Shown: positions 1 to 6,583 of the stretch, one piece after another | How positions within the stretch are numbered: position 1 is the stretch's first letter | Layout: each line of letters opens with the position of its first letter | Virus record (IMG/VR): IMGVR_UViG_3300031576_000007 | Span: 47,990-111,989 of that record | Length of the DNA stretch: 64,000 nucleotides | From: a virus | Direction: 5' to 3' (one strand) | Program-made: the position numbers and the translations under genes | The notes under the pieces: model-generated | Told to the model about the DNA's origin: nothing | Database searches by the model: none | The model's input: the letters and a program-made list of their open reading frames with translations, nothing else

Positions 1-522
1 TTTCATACAGACACTCAAGAGGGTAAGCTAACCAAGTTATCCGTGCTAATTCCTTTTACAAAAATTCACTTTAATGAAATTGTACGATGGATTGATAGAA
101 CACACGATATAAGAGAATGCGCAGCGGCTCTTTCAGAGGTGGAAAAAAAATACATAACCAACCATATAAAAAAAGAAGGAAGACCTCTATACTTTTATAC
201 CCCAAGAGAAGTACTTCAGTTTGTAGGCACAGAAATCTGTAGATCTGTCCACATTAATTATCATGCAGAAGTGCTTTATGCTAGAATTATAAGCTCAAAT
301 TTGAGGTGGGTTATAACAGATGTTAGATTTGCAAATGAAAGAGAAATGATTAAGAAATTAGGTGGTATTTTAGTCAGGCTCAAAAGAGATGGTCATATTA
401 CCCAGGGTATTAATACAGGACATCCATCAGAGTCTTCGTGGGGTGAAGATAGTGAGTATGATGTAGTGATAAATAATAGCGGCACAATTGAAGATTTACA
501 AAAATCTACAGATCAATTCTAG
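1..522 (+). CDS. Deoxynucleoside monophosphate kinase, 5' end cut off by window edge
   Basis: Likely phosphorylates dNMPs released from host DNA to dNDPs for phage DNA synthesis. The frame is open to base 1, so the gene is partial; the GTG at 43 is an internal codon rather than a proven start. The visible C-terminal part has TPREVLQFVGTEICR, ITDVRFANEREMIKKLGG and a late H-x-SE segment, as in phage T4 gp1-type dNMP kinases. The P-loop of this family lies at the N-terminus and would be off the window. It is followed after 7 bases by a ClpP-like gene with its own AGGAG site. Family call is from motif recall, fairly sure. Confidence 0.8.
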   Translation, partial: FHTDTQEGKLTKLSVLIPFTKIHFNEIVRWIDRTHDIRECAAALSEVEKKYITNHIKKEGRPLYFYTPREVLQFVGTEICRSVHINYHAEVLYARIISSNLRWVITDVRFANEREMIKKLGGILVRLKRDGHITQGINTGHPSESSWGEDSEYDVVINNSGTIEDLQKSTDQF

Positions 523-529
523 GAGCATA

Positions 530-1354
530 ATGAGCCAGAATAAGAAGGAATTCCCAAAAGACGCTACAATTTTACAAACTACCATACAACAAGGTATTGA
601 TCTACAGCATAGGCGCATATATTTTGGGGATTTAGAATATGTAGAAGGTAGTGAAATAGAGTTTTGTTCTATTGAACTTACTCTACGGGCTATTGACAAA
701 ATGCTTGATATTAACAATAAACCTATAGAAATATATATGAGTAGTTATGGTGGAGACCCCTATGCCATGCTAGCTCTTCATGATAAGATTCAAGAATCCC
801 CTTGTAAATTCATATTCTTTGGTAGAGGTATGATAATGTCCTCAGCTACTTGGGTAATGTGTTGTTGTGATGAAAGGTATCTAAGTACTAATACTACTGT
901 TTTAGTGCATGATGGATTCACTGATGTTGTCGATAGAAGCACTGATGCTAGAATTAATTCTGACGAAAATGAACGTCTACAACAAAGACTAGCTAAGATA
1001 TATGAAGATAACTCCTACTTAGATAGGAAATTTTGGTCTACTGTAGGAAGAAGAGATTTATATCTAACAGCCGAGGAAACTATAAAATTAGGCTTAGCTG
1101 ATAAAATTACTCCATTTAGGAAAAGAGGTTTATTTAGAAAAGGCCCCAGAGAGCATACTTTTTTATCTAAACCTGACACAGAATCTATGAGAGGATTTAT
1201 TTCAGAATTATTCAAGAGAATAAAAGCTGAAGTACCACAGAATCTTCAGATAGTAGCAAATATTGACGAGTTTGAAGAAATAGATAATTATGATAATTCT
1301 GATAAAGAGCTGGAACATCTAGGTTTAAAGAAAATAGTGGCAACAAATGAATGA
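530..1354 (+). CDS. ClpP-like serine protease (cytosolic)
   Basis: A 274-aa protein of the ClpP/crotonase fold. Start chosen at ATG 530 because AGGAG lies at 521-525; a longer reading frame from 488 has no site. The catalytic triad can be placed by alignment with ClpP: Ser104 in GMIMSSA, His127 in VLVHDG and Asp176 in GRRDLYLTAEE, followed by GLADKI, the usual GLxDxI ending. The approximately 75 residues after the fold are acidic and not recognised. In phages this family serves as head maturation protease or as a ClpP substitute. Here it sits with metabolism genes, far from portal and capsid, so a maturation role is uncertain. Confidence 0.82.
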   Translation: MSQNKKEFPKDATILQTTIQQGIDLQHRRIYFGDLEYVEGSEIEFCSIELTLRAIDKMLDINNKPIEIYMSSYGGDPYAMLALHDKIQESPCKFIFFGRGMIMSSATWVMCCCDERYLSTNTTVLVHDGFTDVVDRSTDARINSDENERLQQRLAKIYEDNSYLDRKFWSTVGRRDLYLTAEETIKLGLADKITPFRKRGLFRKGPREHTFLSKPDTESMRGFISELFKRIKAEVPQNLQIVANIDEFEEIDNYDNSDKELEHLGLKKIVATNE

Positions 1355-1643
1355 TGATATAAAGCTAGGTTTGTTTGATTTCGCAAGTGAATTCTTCTTT
1401 AAAGATAATTTGAAAATCGCCTTACGCTCTAAAAAAACTGATAATTCTCCTTCTTATTGGGCTATAGTTTCAAGGGGAGGTTTAGTTTATAACAGAGATA
1501 TGGAGCTTGAATATGAGTCTTCGCCAAGTAATAGGGATGATGAATTTATAAAGAGAACTAGATTTACATTGGAGGAAGCAGTAGATTTAGTTGGAAAAAT
1601 AGCTGGAGTGGTAGATTATGAAACTAATAATCGCGGGAAGTAG
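1347..1643 (+). CDS. Hypothetical protein
   Basis: A 98-aa protein overlapping the ClpP-like gene by 8 bases and the next gene by 26, so it is probably translated in the same transcript. It has no signal peptide, membrane segment or metal-binding cluster. The stretch YWAIVSRGGLVYNRDMELEY followed by FTLEEAVDLVGKI suggests a small alpha/beta protein. Family not recognised. Confidence 0.6.
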   Translation: MNDDIKLGLFDFASEFFFKDNLKIALRSKKTDNSPSYWAIVSRGGLVYNRDMELEYESSPSNRDDEFIKRTRFTLEEAVDLVGKIAGVVDYETNNRGK

Positions 1644-1992
1644 GACATTTGATAAAATTGATAGCCTAACTATTGCAGGGTTATTAAGCCAGTTTATTCC
1701 TGATTGGCCGAACATAATAAAAGAAAGAGTAGTTGGTGGGGCCAGAGGCATAGATAACGCTGGAGAGAATTTTGCAAGAAGTGTAGGTATTCCCTTTAAA
1801 TTATTCCCAGCTCAATGGGGGGAATTTGGTAAAGCAGCGGGGCCTATTAGGAATGCAGCAATGGCTACTTACGCAGACGCACTTCTACTCATTCATGGTA
1901 ATAGCTGTGGTAGTTTAAATATGCGAGAACAAATGAAAGAATTAAACAAGCCTATTTATGAGGTATTACTAAGTGCGAGTAGTGCATTGTAA
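1618..1992 (+). CDS. SLOG-fold (DUF2493/YspA-like) nucleotide-binding protein
   Basis: A 124-aa Rossmann-like protein. It opens with KLIIAGSRTF, then has VVGGARGIDNAGENFA and GPIRNAAMATYADALLLI, the diagnostic pattern of the SLOG/DprA superfamily of the YspA (DUF2493) type. These proteins are thought to bind nucleotide-derived ligands such as NAD or ADP-ribose derivatives. It overlaps the DUF4326 gene by 20 bases, so the two are likely co-translated. Role in the phage unknown; possible sensing or salvage of a nucleotide. Confidence 0.8.
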   Translation: MKLIIAGSRTFDKIDSLTIAGLLSQFIPDWPNIIKERVVGGARGIDNAGENFARSVGIPFKLFPAQWGEFGKAAGPIRNAAMATYADALLLIHGNSCGSLNMREQMKELNKPIYEVLLSASSAL

Positions 1993-2254
1993 AAAAGAAA
2001 AATTTGATCACTATCTCGGGAGACCTTTTGTATTTGGTAATCCATTCAGCCATAAAGAGGGGGCTTTAGCTATATTTAAAGTAGATACAGTTGAAGAGGC
2101 AGTTGCTAAATATAGAGAATGGATTTTAAATCAACCAGAATTAATTATAAGAGTAAAAAGAGAACTTAAAAGGAAAGTAATCGGATGTTGGTGTAAAGTA
2201 AAAGGAAATGAACCTTGTCATGGGGATGTACTTTTGGAGATAGCAAATGAATAA
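1973..2254 (+). CDS. DUF4326 family protein
   Basis: A 93-aa protein starting at GTG 1973, with GAGG at 1960-1963 giving normal spacing. The order GNPF, then EEAVAKYREW, then GCWCKVKGNEPCHGDVL matches DUF4326, a small phage family whose conserved Cys and His residues suggest metal binding or catalysis. Function is not established. Overlaps its SLOG neighbour upstream and the resolvase downstream. Confidence 0.8.
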   Translation: MRVVHCKKEKFDHYLGRPFVFGNPFSHKEGALAIFKVDTVEEAVAKYREWILNQPELIIRVKRELKRKVIGCWCKVKGNEPCHGDVLLEIANE

Positions 2255-2864
2255 AATCGAATACCTAGGTGATTGTAAAAATCTATTTTTAGACATTTCA
2301 TCAAGCTGTACTGGGTGGGTTGTTGCTGGGATGGATTCCCGTACTAGGGAAATTACTATATATAAGGCGGGGGTAATGTGGTTTGGTGATGATACACCAC
2401 ATGGTAAAAAATATAATATACTCTCTAATTTTGTTTTGGATACCGCGTATGTAGCATACCATATACAAAATGTAATAGCAGAAGGTTATATGGTCAATAT
2501 GAACAGAGTAATGGGTACTCTTGTTATCCCAGAAGCACAGGGGTCCATAAAGTCAGCTTGTTTCGAAACTGTCCCTCCTTTGGGATTCTATAATGTTTAC
2601 CCCCAAACCTGGAGAGCTGCTTTAAGTATTAAAAAAGACACAAAGTTTACTTCGTCTAAAGCCTGGAAGGAACCCACTAAAAAAAGAGTAGAAGAGTTGC
2701 TGGGTCAAAAATTACCTCCAAAAATTAGAAGTAATGTAACAGGAAAAGATAGACCTATTCCATATGACATTTTCGATGCTCTAGGGGTAGCTCTAGCCTG
2801 GTATATGAAGGAACCTAATAGTTGTGTAAAGATCAATGTAGATAAAAACTTCTTGATTAGCTAA
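2247..2864 (+). CDS. RuvC-like Holliday junction resolvase
   Basis: A 205-aa RNase H-fold nuclease. Asp17 in FLDISSSCTGW is the first acidic ligand; VIPEAQGSIKSA and the C-terminal YDIFDALGVALAW supply further acidic positions, as in phage and poxvirus RuvC-type resolvases. It probably resolves branched DNA before packaging or during recombination, which suits the RecA gene 4 kb downstream. It overlaps the DUF4326 gene by 8 bases with a GGAG site before its ATG, and is the last gene before a promoter. Confidence 0.75.
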   Translation: MNKIEYLGDCKNLFLDISSSCTGWVVAGMDSRTREITIYKAGVMWFGDDTPHGKKYNILSNFVLDTAYVAYHIQNVIAEGYMVNMNRVMGTLVIPEAQGSIKSACFETVPPLGFYNVYPQTWRAALSIKKDTKFTSSKAWKEPTKKRVEELLGQKLPPKIRSNVTGKDRPIPYDIFDALGVALAWYMKEPNSCVKINVDKNFLIS

Positions 2865-2881
2865 TTAAAAAATGGTATAAT
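2853..2881 (+). promoter_or_regulatory. Sigma70-type promoter before the membrane/exported cassette
   Basis: TTGATT at 2853-2858, a 17-bp spacer, and TATAAT at 2876-2881. The predicted transcription start is near 2888, the A of the first ATG downstream, so the first gene may be read from a leaderless mRNA. Confidence 0.7.
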
Positions 2882-2887
2882 CATGAT

Positions 2888-3106
2888 ATGATACCTCAGT
2901 TTAATCACACAGTAGATACGATCATAGTCAGCGTGGCGCTTATTGTCTCTGCTACTATATTAGGGCTTATTATAAGTAAACATCTAAAAGGTGTGGTATT
3001 TCAATTAGTTTATATACAATATGCTCTGAATTACTTAAACGAATTCTTTTCAGAGGAAAGTACAATAAAAAAAGAGGAGAAAGAAGATGGGGTTTTGGAT
3101 CAATAA
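2888..3106 (+). CDS. Small membrane protein
   Basis: A 72-aa protein with one strong hydrophobic segment (about residues 11-30) and a charged tail EESTIKKEEKEDG, giving an N-terminal anchor. No Shine-Dalgarno sequence precedes ATG 2888; instead a TATAAT box ends 6 bases before it. First gene of a set of proteins that mostly have membrane or export signals. Family not recognised. Confidence 0.6.
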   Translation: MIPQFNHTVDTIIVSVALIVSATILGLIISKHLKGVVFQLVYIQYALNYLNEFFSEESTIKKEEKEDGVLDQ

Positions 3107-3362
3107 TCCTAGCACCGGGCGTGATGACACCATGCTCACTTGTGCTGTAGCGGGGTTTATAATTAGCAGCATGATAGTTGTAGCCCAGTTTGTAGCCAGT
3201 CTTTATATTGAAAAGATTACTATGGGTGACATCTCATTAGTAATAGGTGCTATACTTACACCTACAGTAGCGGCATATACAGCTAGACGGTACACAGACT
3301 TAAAACATAGTAATAATGGGAATTGCCATTCAAAAGTGGATCAGCCTACAAATGGAGATTAA
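3087..3362 (+). CDS. Two-helix membrane protein, holin-like in layout
   Basis: A 91-aa protein with hydrophobic segments at about residues 16-39 and 48-64 and a polar C-terminus. Two helices in fewer than 100 residues is a common holin layout, but the lysozyme gene lies far away on the other strand, so a lysis role is only a possibility. The site AGAGGAGAAAGAAG precedes the ATG, and the gene overlaps its upstream neighbour by 20 bases. Confidence 0.6.
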   Translation: MGFWINNPSTGRDDTMLTCAVAGFIISSMIVVAQFVASLYIEKITMGDISLVIGAILTPTVAAYTARRYTDLKHSNNGNCHSKVDQPTNGD

Positions 3363-3374
3363 AGAAAGGAAAAT

Positions 3375-4103
3375 ATGAAGTTTTTAACAAGTTTTTTTAT
3401 TTTATGTTCGTTGATGTTTAAAGCTAATTTAAGAGCAGAAGTAATATTAGTAGCTACCAAGCCTATTGCTACTAATATTGTTGTAAAGATGGTAGACCAG
3501 ATTAATATAGATGAAAAAAGACTATTAGTTATACGAGATGATGTTAACGAAGGTGTCATAGATCCACTTATTATTAAGATGAATAAATTAGATAAAGAAA
3601 AAAAAGACCCAATATATCTGATTATTAATACCAGGGGTGGACAGATTGATTCTGGTATGTCACTAGTTACAACTATTACTTCTATTAAAAGTCCAGTAAT
3701 TTGTATTATAGATAATAAAGCCTACTCAATGGGGGCTGTAATTGCAACTTATTGCCCAAAAACTTATATTCATAAATATGCGACAGTTATGTTCCATTAT
3801 GCTGCTTATGGTGTTAGAGGACCTGAAAACATTGTTCCTTCAAGATTAGCTATTATCCAGAAAGAATTAAAGAAACTTCATCTAGAAGTAGCTTCAAACC
3901 TGGGGATTACTTATGATCAATATATAGAAAAAATTAGAAATGAATGGTGGATGACTGCTGAAGAGGCTGTTTCTAATAAGGTTGCAGACGTGTTGATTAA
4001 TAAGCTTAGTTACACATTTGAACAAAAAGTAGAAATAATGCCGTTTATATTTGGTTTGACTTACTACACAGACAAGTTTGTGTTTGATGTAAGGATGAAA
4101 TAA
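3375..4103 (+). CDS. Exported ClpP/SppA-like serine protease
   Basis: A 242-aa ClpP-fold protein beginning with a signal-peptide-like segment: positively charged start, hydrophobic FLTSFFILCSLMF, then NLRAEV where cleavage could occur. The active-site Ser is Ser118 in KAYSMGAVIA and His is His141 in VMFHYAAYG. The place normally held by the catalytic Asp aligns with Glu190 (NEWWMTAEEA), so the triad may be Ser-His-Glu. INTRGGQIDSG forms the oxyanion region. It lies within the membrane-protein cassette, which suggests action in the periplasm or on the outer face of the membrane. Different in sequence from the ClpP-like protein at 530. Confidence 0.78.
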   Translation: MKFLTSFFILCSLMFKANLRAEVILVATKPIATNIVVKMVDQINIDEKRLLVIRDDVNEGVIDPLIIKMNKLDKEKKDPIYLIINTRGGQIDSGMSLVTTITSIKSPVICIIDNKAYSMGAVIATYCPKTYIHKYATVMFHYAAYGVRGPENIVPSRLAIIQKELKKLHLEVASNLGITYDQYIEKIRNEWWMTAEEAVSNKVADVLINKLSYTFEQKVEIMPFIFGLTYYTDKFVFDVRMK

Positions 4104-4105
4104 AA

Positions 4106-4408
4106 ATGTTAAAATGGTTGAAGGGTAACTTCTGGGCAGTAACCGGGGTAATTGTAGGTATTGTGCTGCTTATCTTCATCAAAGATATTGAGAGACTTAA
4201 GGAAATTGAATCATTTTTTAGAAGGAAAAAAGTAGAAGACGAAGTTAATCAACTTAAGTCTACTTTAAGTTCTAGTAAGGTCCATATAGATTCGAATGAT
4301 GAAAAGCTAGTTTTACTGGCCGAAGATCTAAAGAATAGAAAGATTAAAGTTTCTAATTTGTCTGAAGATGAAGTTAAGATTTTTTACGATGATTTTTTTA
4401 GTAGTTAA
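4106..4408 (+). CDS. Membrane-anchored coiled-coil protein
   Basis: A 100-aa protein: hydrophobic segment at about residues 9-26 (WAVTGVIVGIVLLIFI), then a charged helix-forming region to the end. It starts 2 bases after the exported protease with AAGGATG before it. Layout resembles an inner-membrane spanin subunit, but no outer-membrane partner with a lipobox is visible. Family not recognised. Confidence 0.55.
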   Translation: MLKWLKGNFWAVTGVIVGIVLLIFIKDIERLKEIESFFRRKKVEDEVNQLKSTLSSSKVHIDSNDEKLVLLAEDLKNRKIKVSNLSEDEVKIFYDDFFSS

Positions 4409-4901
4409 AGGATTGAATCAAGTGAATTATAATTACGCCGCAAATATACAACCTTATACTACTCCCTCTGGGGGTACAAACTCACAAGAAAAAACTGGAG
4501 TTAAGCTATATAGTGAAACATTTAATGGTCTTGAATTTGATAGTTTTCACATTGCTATGTTACAAGAGGAAGAAACAGACAAGAAGTTATTAGAGCTATC
4601 TAAAGAGTTTTCTCCTAGATCTACTTCTTTAAAAGAATTTGTAGATAAGATTTCTTTAGGAACTAATTTCAATAGTCTTGCTCTAGTTGATCTTAGTTCC
4701 AAGAAATTTATATGTTCTTTTAAAAAATGTACTGTAATTATATTTGATGTTAACTCTTCTTATGAGACTGCTTTCTCCTCTATAGAAAAAAGACACAACA
4801 TAATAACTCTAAAATTAAGATTTTCGTTTAGTGAATTAAGCTGTGATGCTACTACCGAAGTTTACTATAATAACATGCTACAGATGAGTAAAAGCGAATG
4901 A
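4368..4901 (+). CDS. Probable exported protein, unknown
   Basis: A 177-aa protein overlapping the previous gene by 41 bases. The N-terminus MKLRFFTMIFLVVKG looks like a short signal peptide; an alternative in-frame ATG at 4389 would shorten the charged part. The rest has no membrane segment and contains Cys residues near FICSFKKC and SELSCDATTE that could pair in an oxidising compartment. Family not recognised. Confidence 0.5.
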   Translation: MKLRFFTMIFLVVKGLNQVNYNYAANIQPYTTPSGGTNSQEKTGVKLYSETFNGLEFDSFHIAMLQEEETDKKLLELSKEFSPRSTSLKEFVDKISLGTNFNSLALVDLSSKKFICSFKKCTVIIFDVNSSYETAFSSIEKRHNIITLKLRFSFSELSCDATTEVYYNNMLQMSKSE

Positions 4902-5335
4902 AAAAACTAATATCGCTATTGTTGTGCATAGTCTGTGTGTTACCATCAACAATATATGCTAAAGATGATCTAAAAATAGAAATCGTAGAAGTTGAAAGGT
5001 TTCCTTTTAGTTTTAAAACTGATATTACGTATAAGTTTAAATTAGACGGCTGGGCGTTTACTCTAGATCAAGAAAAGAAGCTAAGATTTAGACTACTTGA
5101 TGCAGACTATCTTGAAAAAGAGAACAAGCTCCTTAAAGATAATATAGAACAATATAAGAAGATGCTAGAAATAGAGAAGGAGATATCTAATAAGTACAAG
5201 GAAACATGGCTCCAATCTGACGAGCAATTAACAAAGGTGCTGAAAAGAGAAAGTAGAGCAAAACTGTGGTATTTGATACTAGGCATAGGTTTGACAATTG
5301 GGGCTGGAGCAGCTATAAGTCATGTAGGGAGATAA
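4898..5335 (+). CDS. Exported coiled-coil protein with C-terminal membrane anchor
   Basis: A 145-aa protein overlapping the previous stop (ATGA). It starts with a classical signal peptide (MKKLISLLLCIVCVLPSTIYA, cleavage expected after A21). A folded segment and a long charged coiled coil (about residues 65-120) follow, and a Gly-rich hydrophobic helix ends the protein (LWYLILGIGLTIGAGAAI). The central part would face the periplasm and be anchored by the C-terminal helix. Family not recognised. Confidence 0.6.
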   Translation: MKKLISLLLCIVCVLPSTIYAKDDLKIEIVEVERFPFSFKTDITYKFKLDGWAFTLDQEKKLRFRLLDADYLEKENKLLKDNIEQYKKMLEIEKEISNKYKETWLQSDEQLTKVLKRESRAKLWYLILGIGLTIGAGAAISHVGR

Positions 5336-5336
5336 A

Positions 5337-5888
5337 GTGATTTTGGAAGTATTATTTGGTACTGTTGCAATTATATTACTTTATATTTTATTATTAAAAT
5401 ATAGATTTAATAATGAGAGAGACTTATATATTGACAATGAAATAGTAAGATTAAGGCAAGAAACCCAAGCCTTGACTAATAATATTGGTGGTTTAGAGAT
5501 GTTATTAGGCAGCAAGGAGAAAGAGCTTTCTGAACTCGCTAGACAGAAACAAGAATATAAAGATTTATTAGATCAGGAACTACAAAAGAATAAGAGTATA
5601 ATTAGTCAAAAAAAAAGCAGTGAGATAAGGACAGGATTCATAGCCGAACAATTAGCTCCTTATATGATGCCTAAATATGACCCTAAAAATATAAAGTTTA
5701 TAGGAGCTCCAATAGATATGATAATCTTTTGCCCCGATGAAATTGTCTTTTTAGAAGTAAAAACTGGTGGATCGCACCTATCTTTTAATCAGAAGAGGAT
5801 AAGACAATTAGTTCAACAACGTAAAGTTCGTTGGGAAGAATTTAGATTACGGAATAGCAGGAGTAACAAGAATGATAAATCTAATTAA
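5337..5888 (+). CDS. Membrane-anchored endonuclease related to archaeal Holliday junction resolvase (PF10107-like)
   Basis: A 183-aa protein from GTG 5337, preceded by AGGGAGAT. Residues 4-22 form a membrane helix, about 30-95 a coiled coil, and the C-terminal third matches the Endonuc_Holl family: PKNIKFIGAPIDMIIF, then VFLEVKTGGSHLS, with EVK as the PD-(D/E)xK core, then RIRQLVQQRKVRWEEFR. A nuclease tethered to the membrane could cut incoming or damaged DNA at the envelope. The activity is inferred from the fold; the family has little direct biochemistry that I know of. Confidence 0.75.
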   Translation: MILEVLFGTVAIILLYILLLKYRFNNERDLYIDNEIVRLRQETQALTNNIGGLEMLLGSKEKELSELARQKQEYKDLLDQELQKNKSIISQKKSSEIRTGFIAEQLAPYMMPKYDPKNIKFIGAPIDMIIFCPDEIVFLEVKTGGSHLSFNQKRIRQLVQQRKVRWEEFRLRNSRSNKNDKSN

Positions 5889-6219
5889 GAGTCTACCTAA
5901 AGGCCTGTTAAAATATGTTTTAGCATTTAACGGGTTCAATGTATTGGATGCTATTATGACACTATTTGTATTATCTCATGGAGGAAGAGAACTTAATCCT
6001 ATAATGGTTTTTTTAATAAATTCTCATCCTATATTTTTTGTATTGACTAAGTTATCATTAGCTGGTATAATGACTGTTTATTGGATTAAAAAAGGGCACT
6101 GGAAAAGCATAAAGTTGTGCGCCTTAGCTTTTTATAGTGTATGTGTTTGGAATTCAGCTATGATTTTCTCAATTATAGAAAGAGCAGTACAAGTAGGGAG
6201 AGCAGCCAGTGGAAATTAA
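5872..6219 (+). CDS. DUF5658-like membrane protein
   Basis: A 115-aa protein with three to four membrane helices. FNVLDAIMTLFVLSHGGRELNP and the later FVLTKLSLAGIM give the N-x-x-D-x-x-x-T / G-x-x-E-x-NP / K pattern of DUF5658, a family of small membrane proteins of unknown role. It overlaps the nuclease gene by 17 bases and is the last membrane protein of the cassette. Confidence 0.7.
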   Translation: MINLIKSLPKGLLKYVLAFNGFNVLDAIMTLFVLSHGGRELNPIMVFLINSHPIFFVLTKLSLAGIMTVYWIKKGHWKSIKLCALAFYSVCVWNSAMIFSIIERAVQVGRAASGN

Positions 6220-6583
6220 GTCAGTTTCAGATATGACTATCGAAGAATTAGCGGAACAAAAATTTGAGGCTGGTAAAACATGGGTGGACGCTTGTGCTAT
6301 TCACCATCGTATGAACATTGGGTATGACAGTGGGGAAAAGCTACGAAAAATTATGGCTAAAATAAGATCTTCTCAACAACCCCCAAATGGGAAAAAAACC
6401 TGGACTCATGACGAATTGCGCGATGCAGCGTTGGCTACAGATGAATATACCACATTCCTTAATCAGCTTAATGAAGCATACCAAGCTATGTTGGATACAG
6501 TCAATGAAAGGGATAAATGGGAAAATTTATTCGAAGGCCGGAGATCTCAGATGTCGTATGAAAAGAGCATGCTAAAATCATGA
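6209..6583 (+). CDS. Hypothetical protein upstream of recA
   Basis: A 124-aa soluble, highly charged and probably helical protein, from GTG 6209 with GGGAG at 6196-6200. Its stop overlaps the recA start (ATGA), so the two are translationally coupled. This suggests, but does not prove, a role in recombination. The N-terminal half (VDACAIHHRMNIGYDSGEKL) has a helix-turn-helix-like rhythm. Family not recognised. Confidence 0.55.
   Translation: MEIKSVSDMTIEELAEQKFEAGKTWVDACAIHHRMNIGYDSGEKLRKIMAKIRSSQQPPNGKKTWTHDELRDAALATDEYTTFLNQLNEAYQAMLDTVNERDKWENLFEGRRSQMSYEKSMLKS

Noticed and set aside
530-1354. Prohead protease
   Set aside because: ClpP fold would allow it, but it is far from the capsid genes on the other strand and the capsid protein shows no obvious cleaved propeptide.
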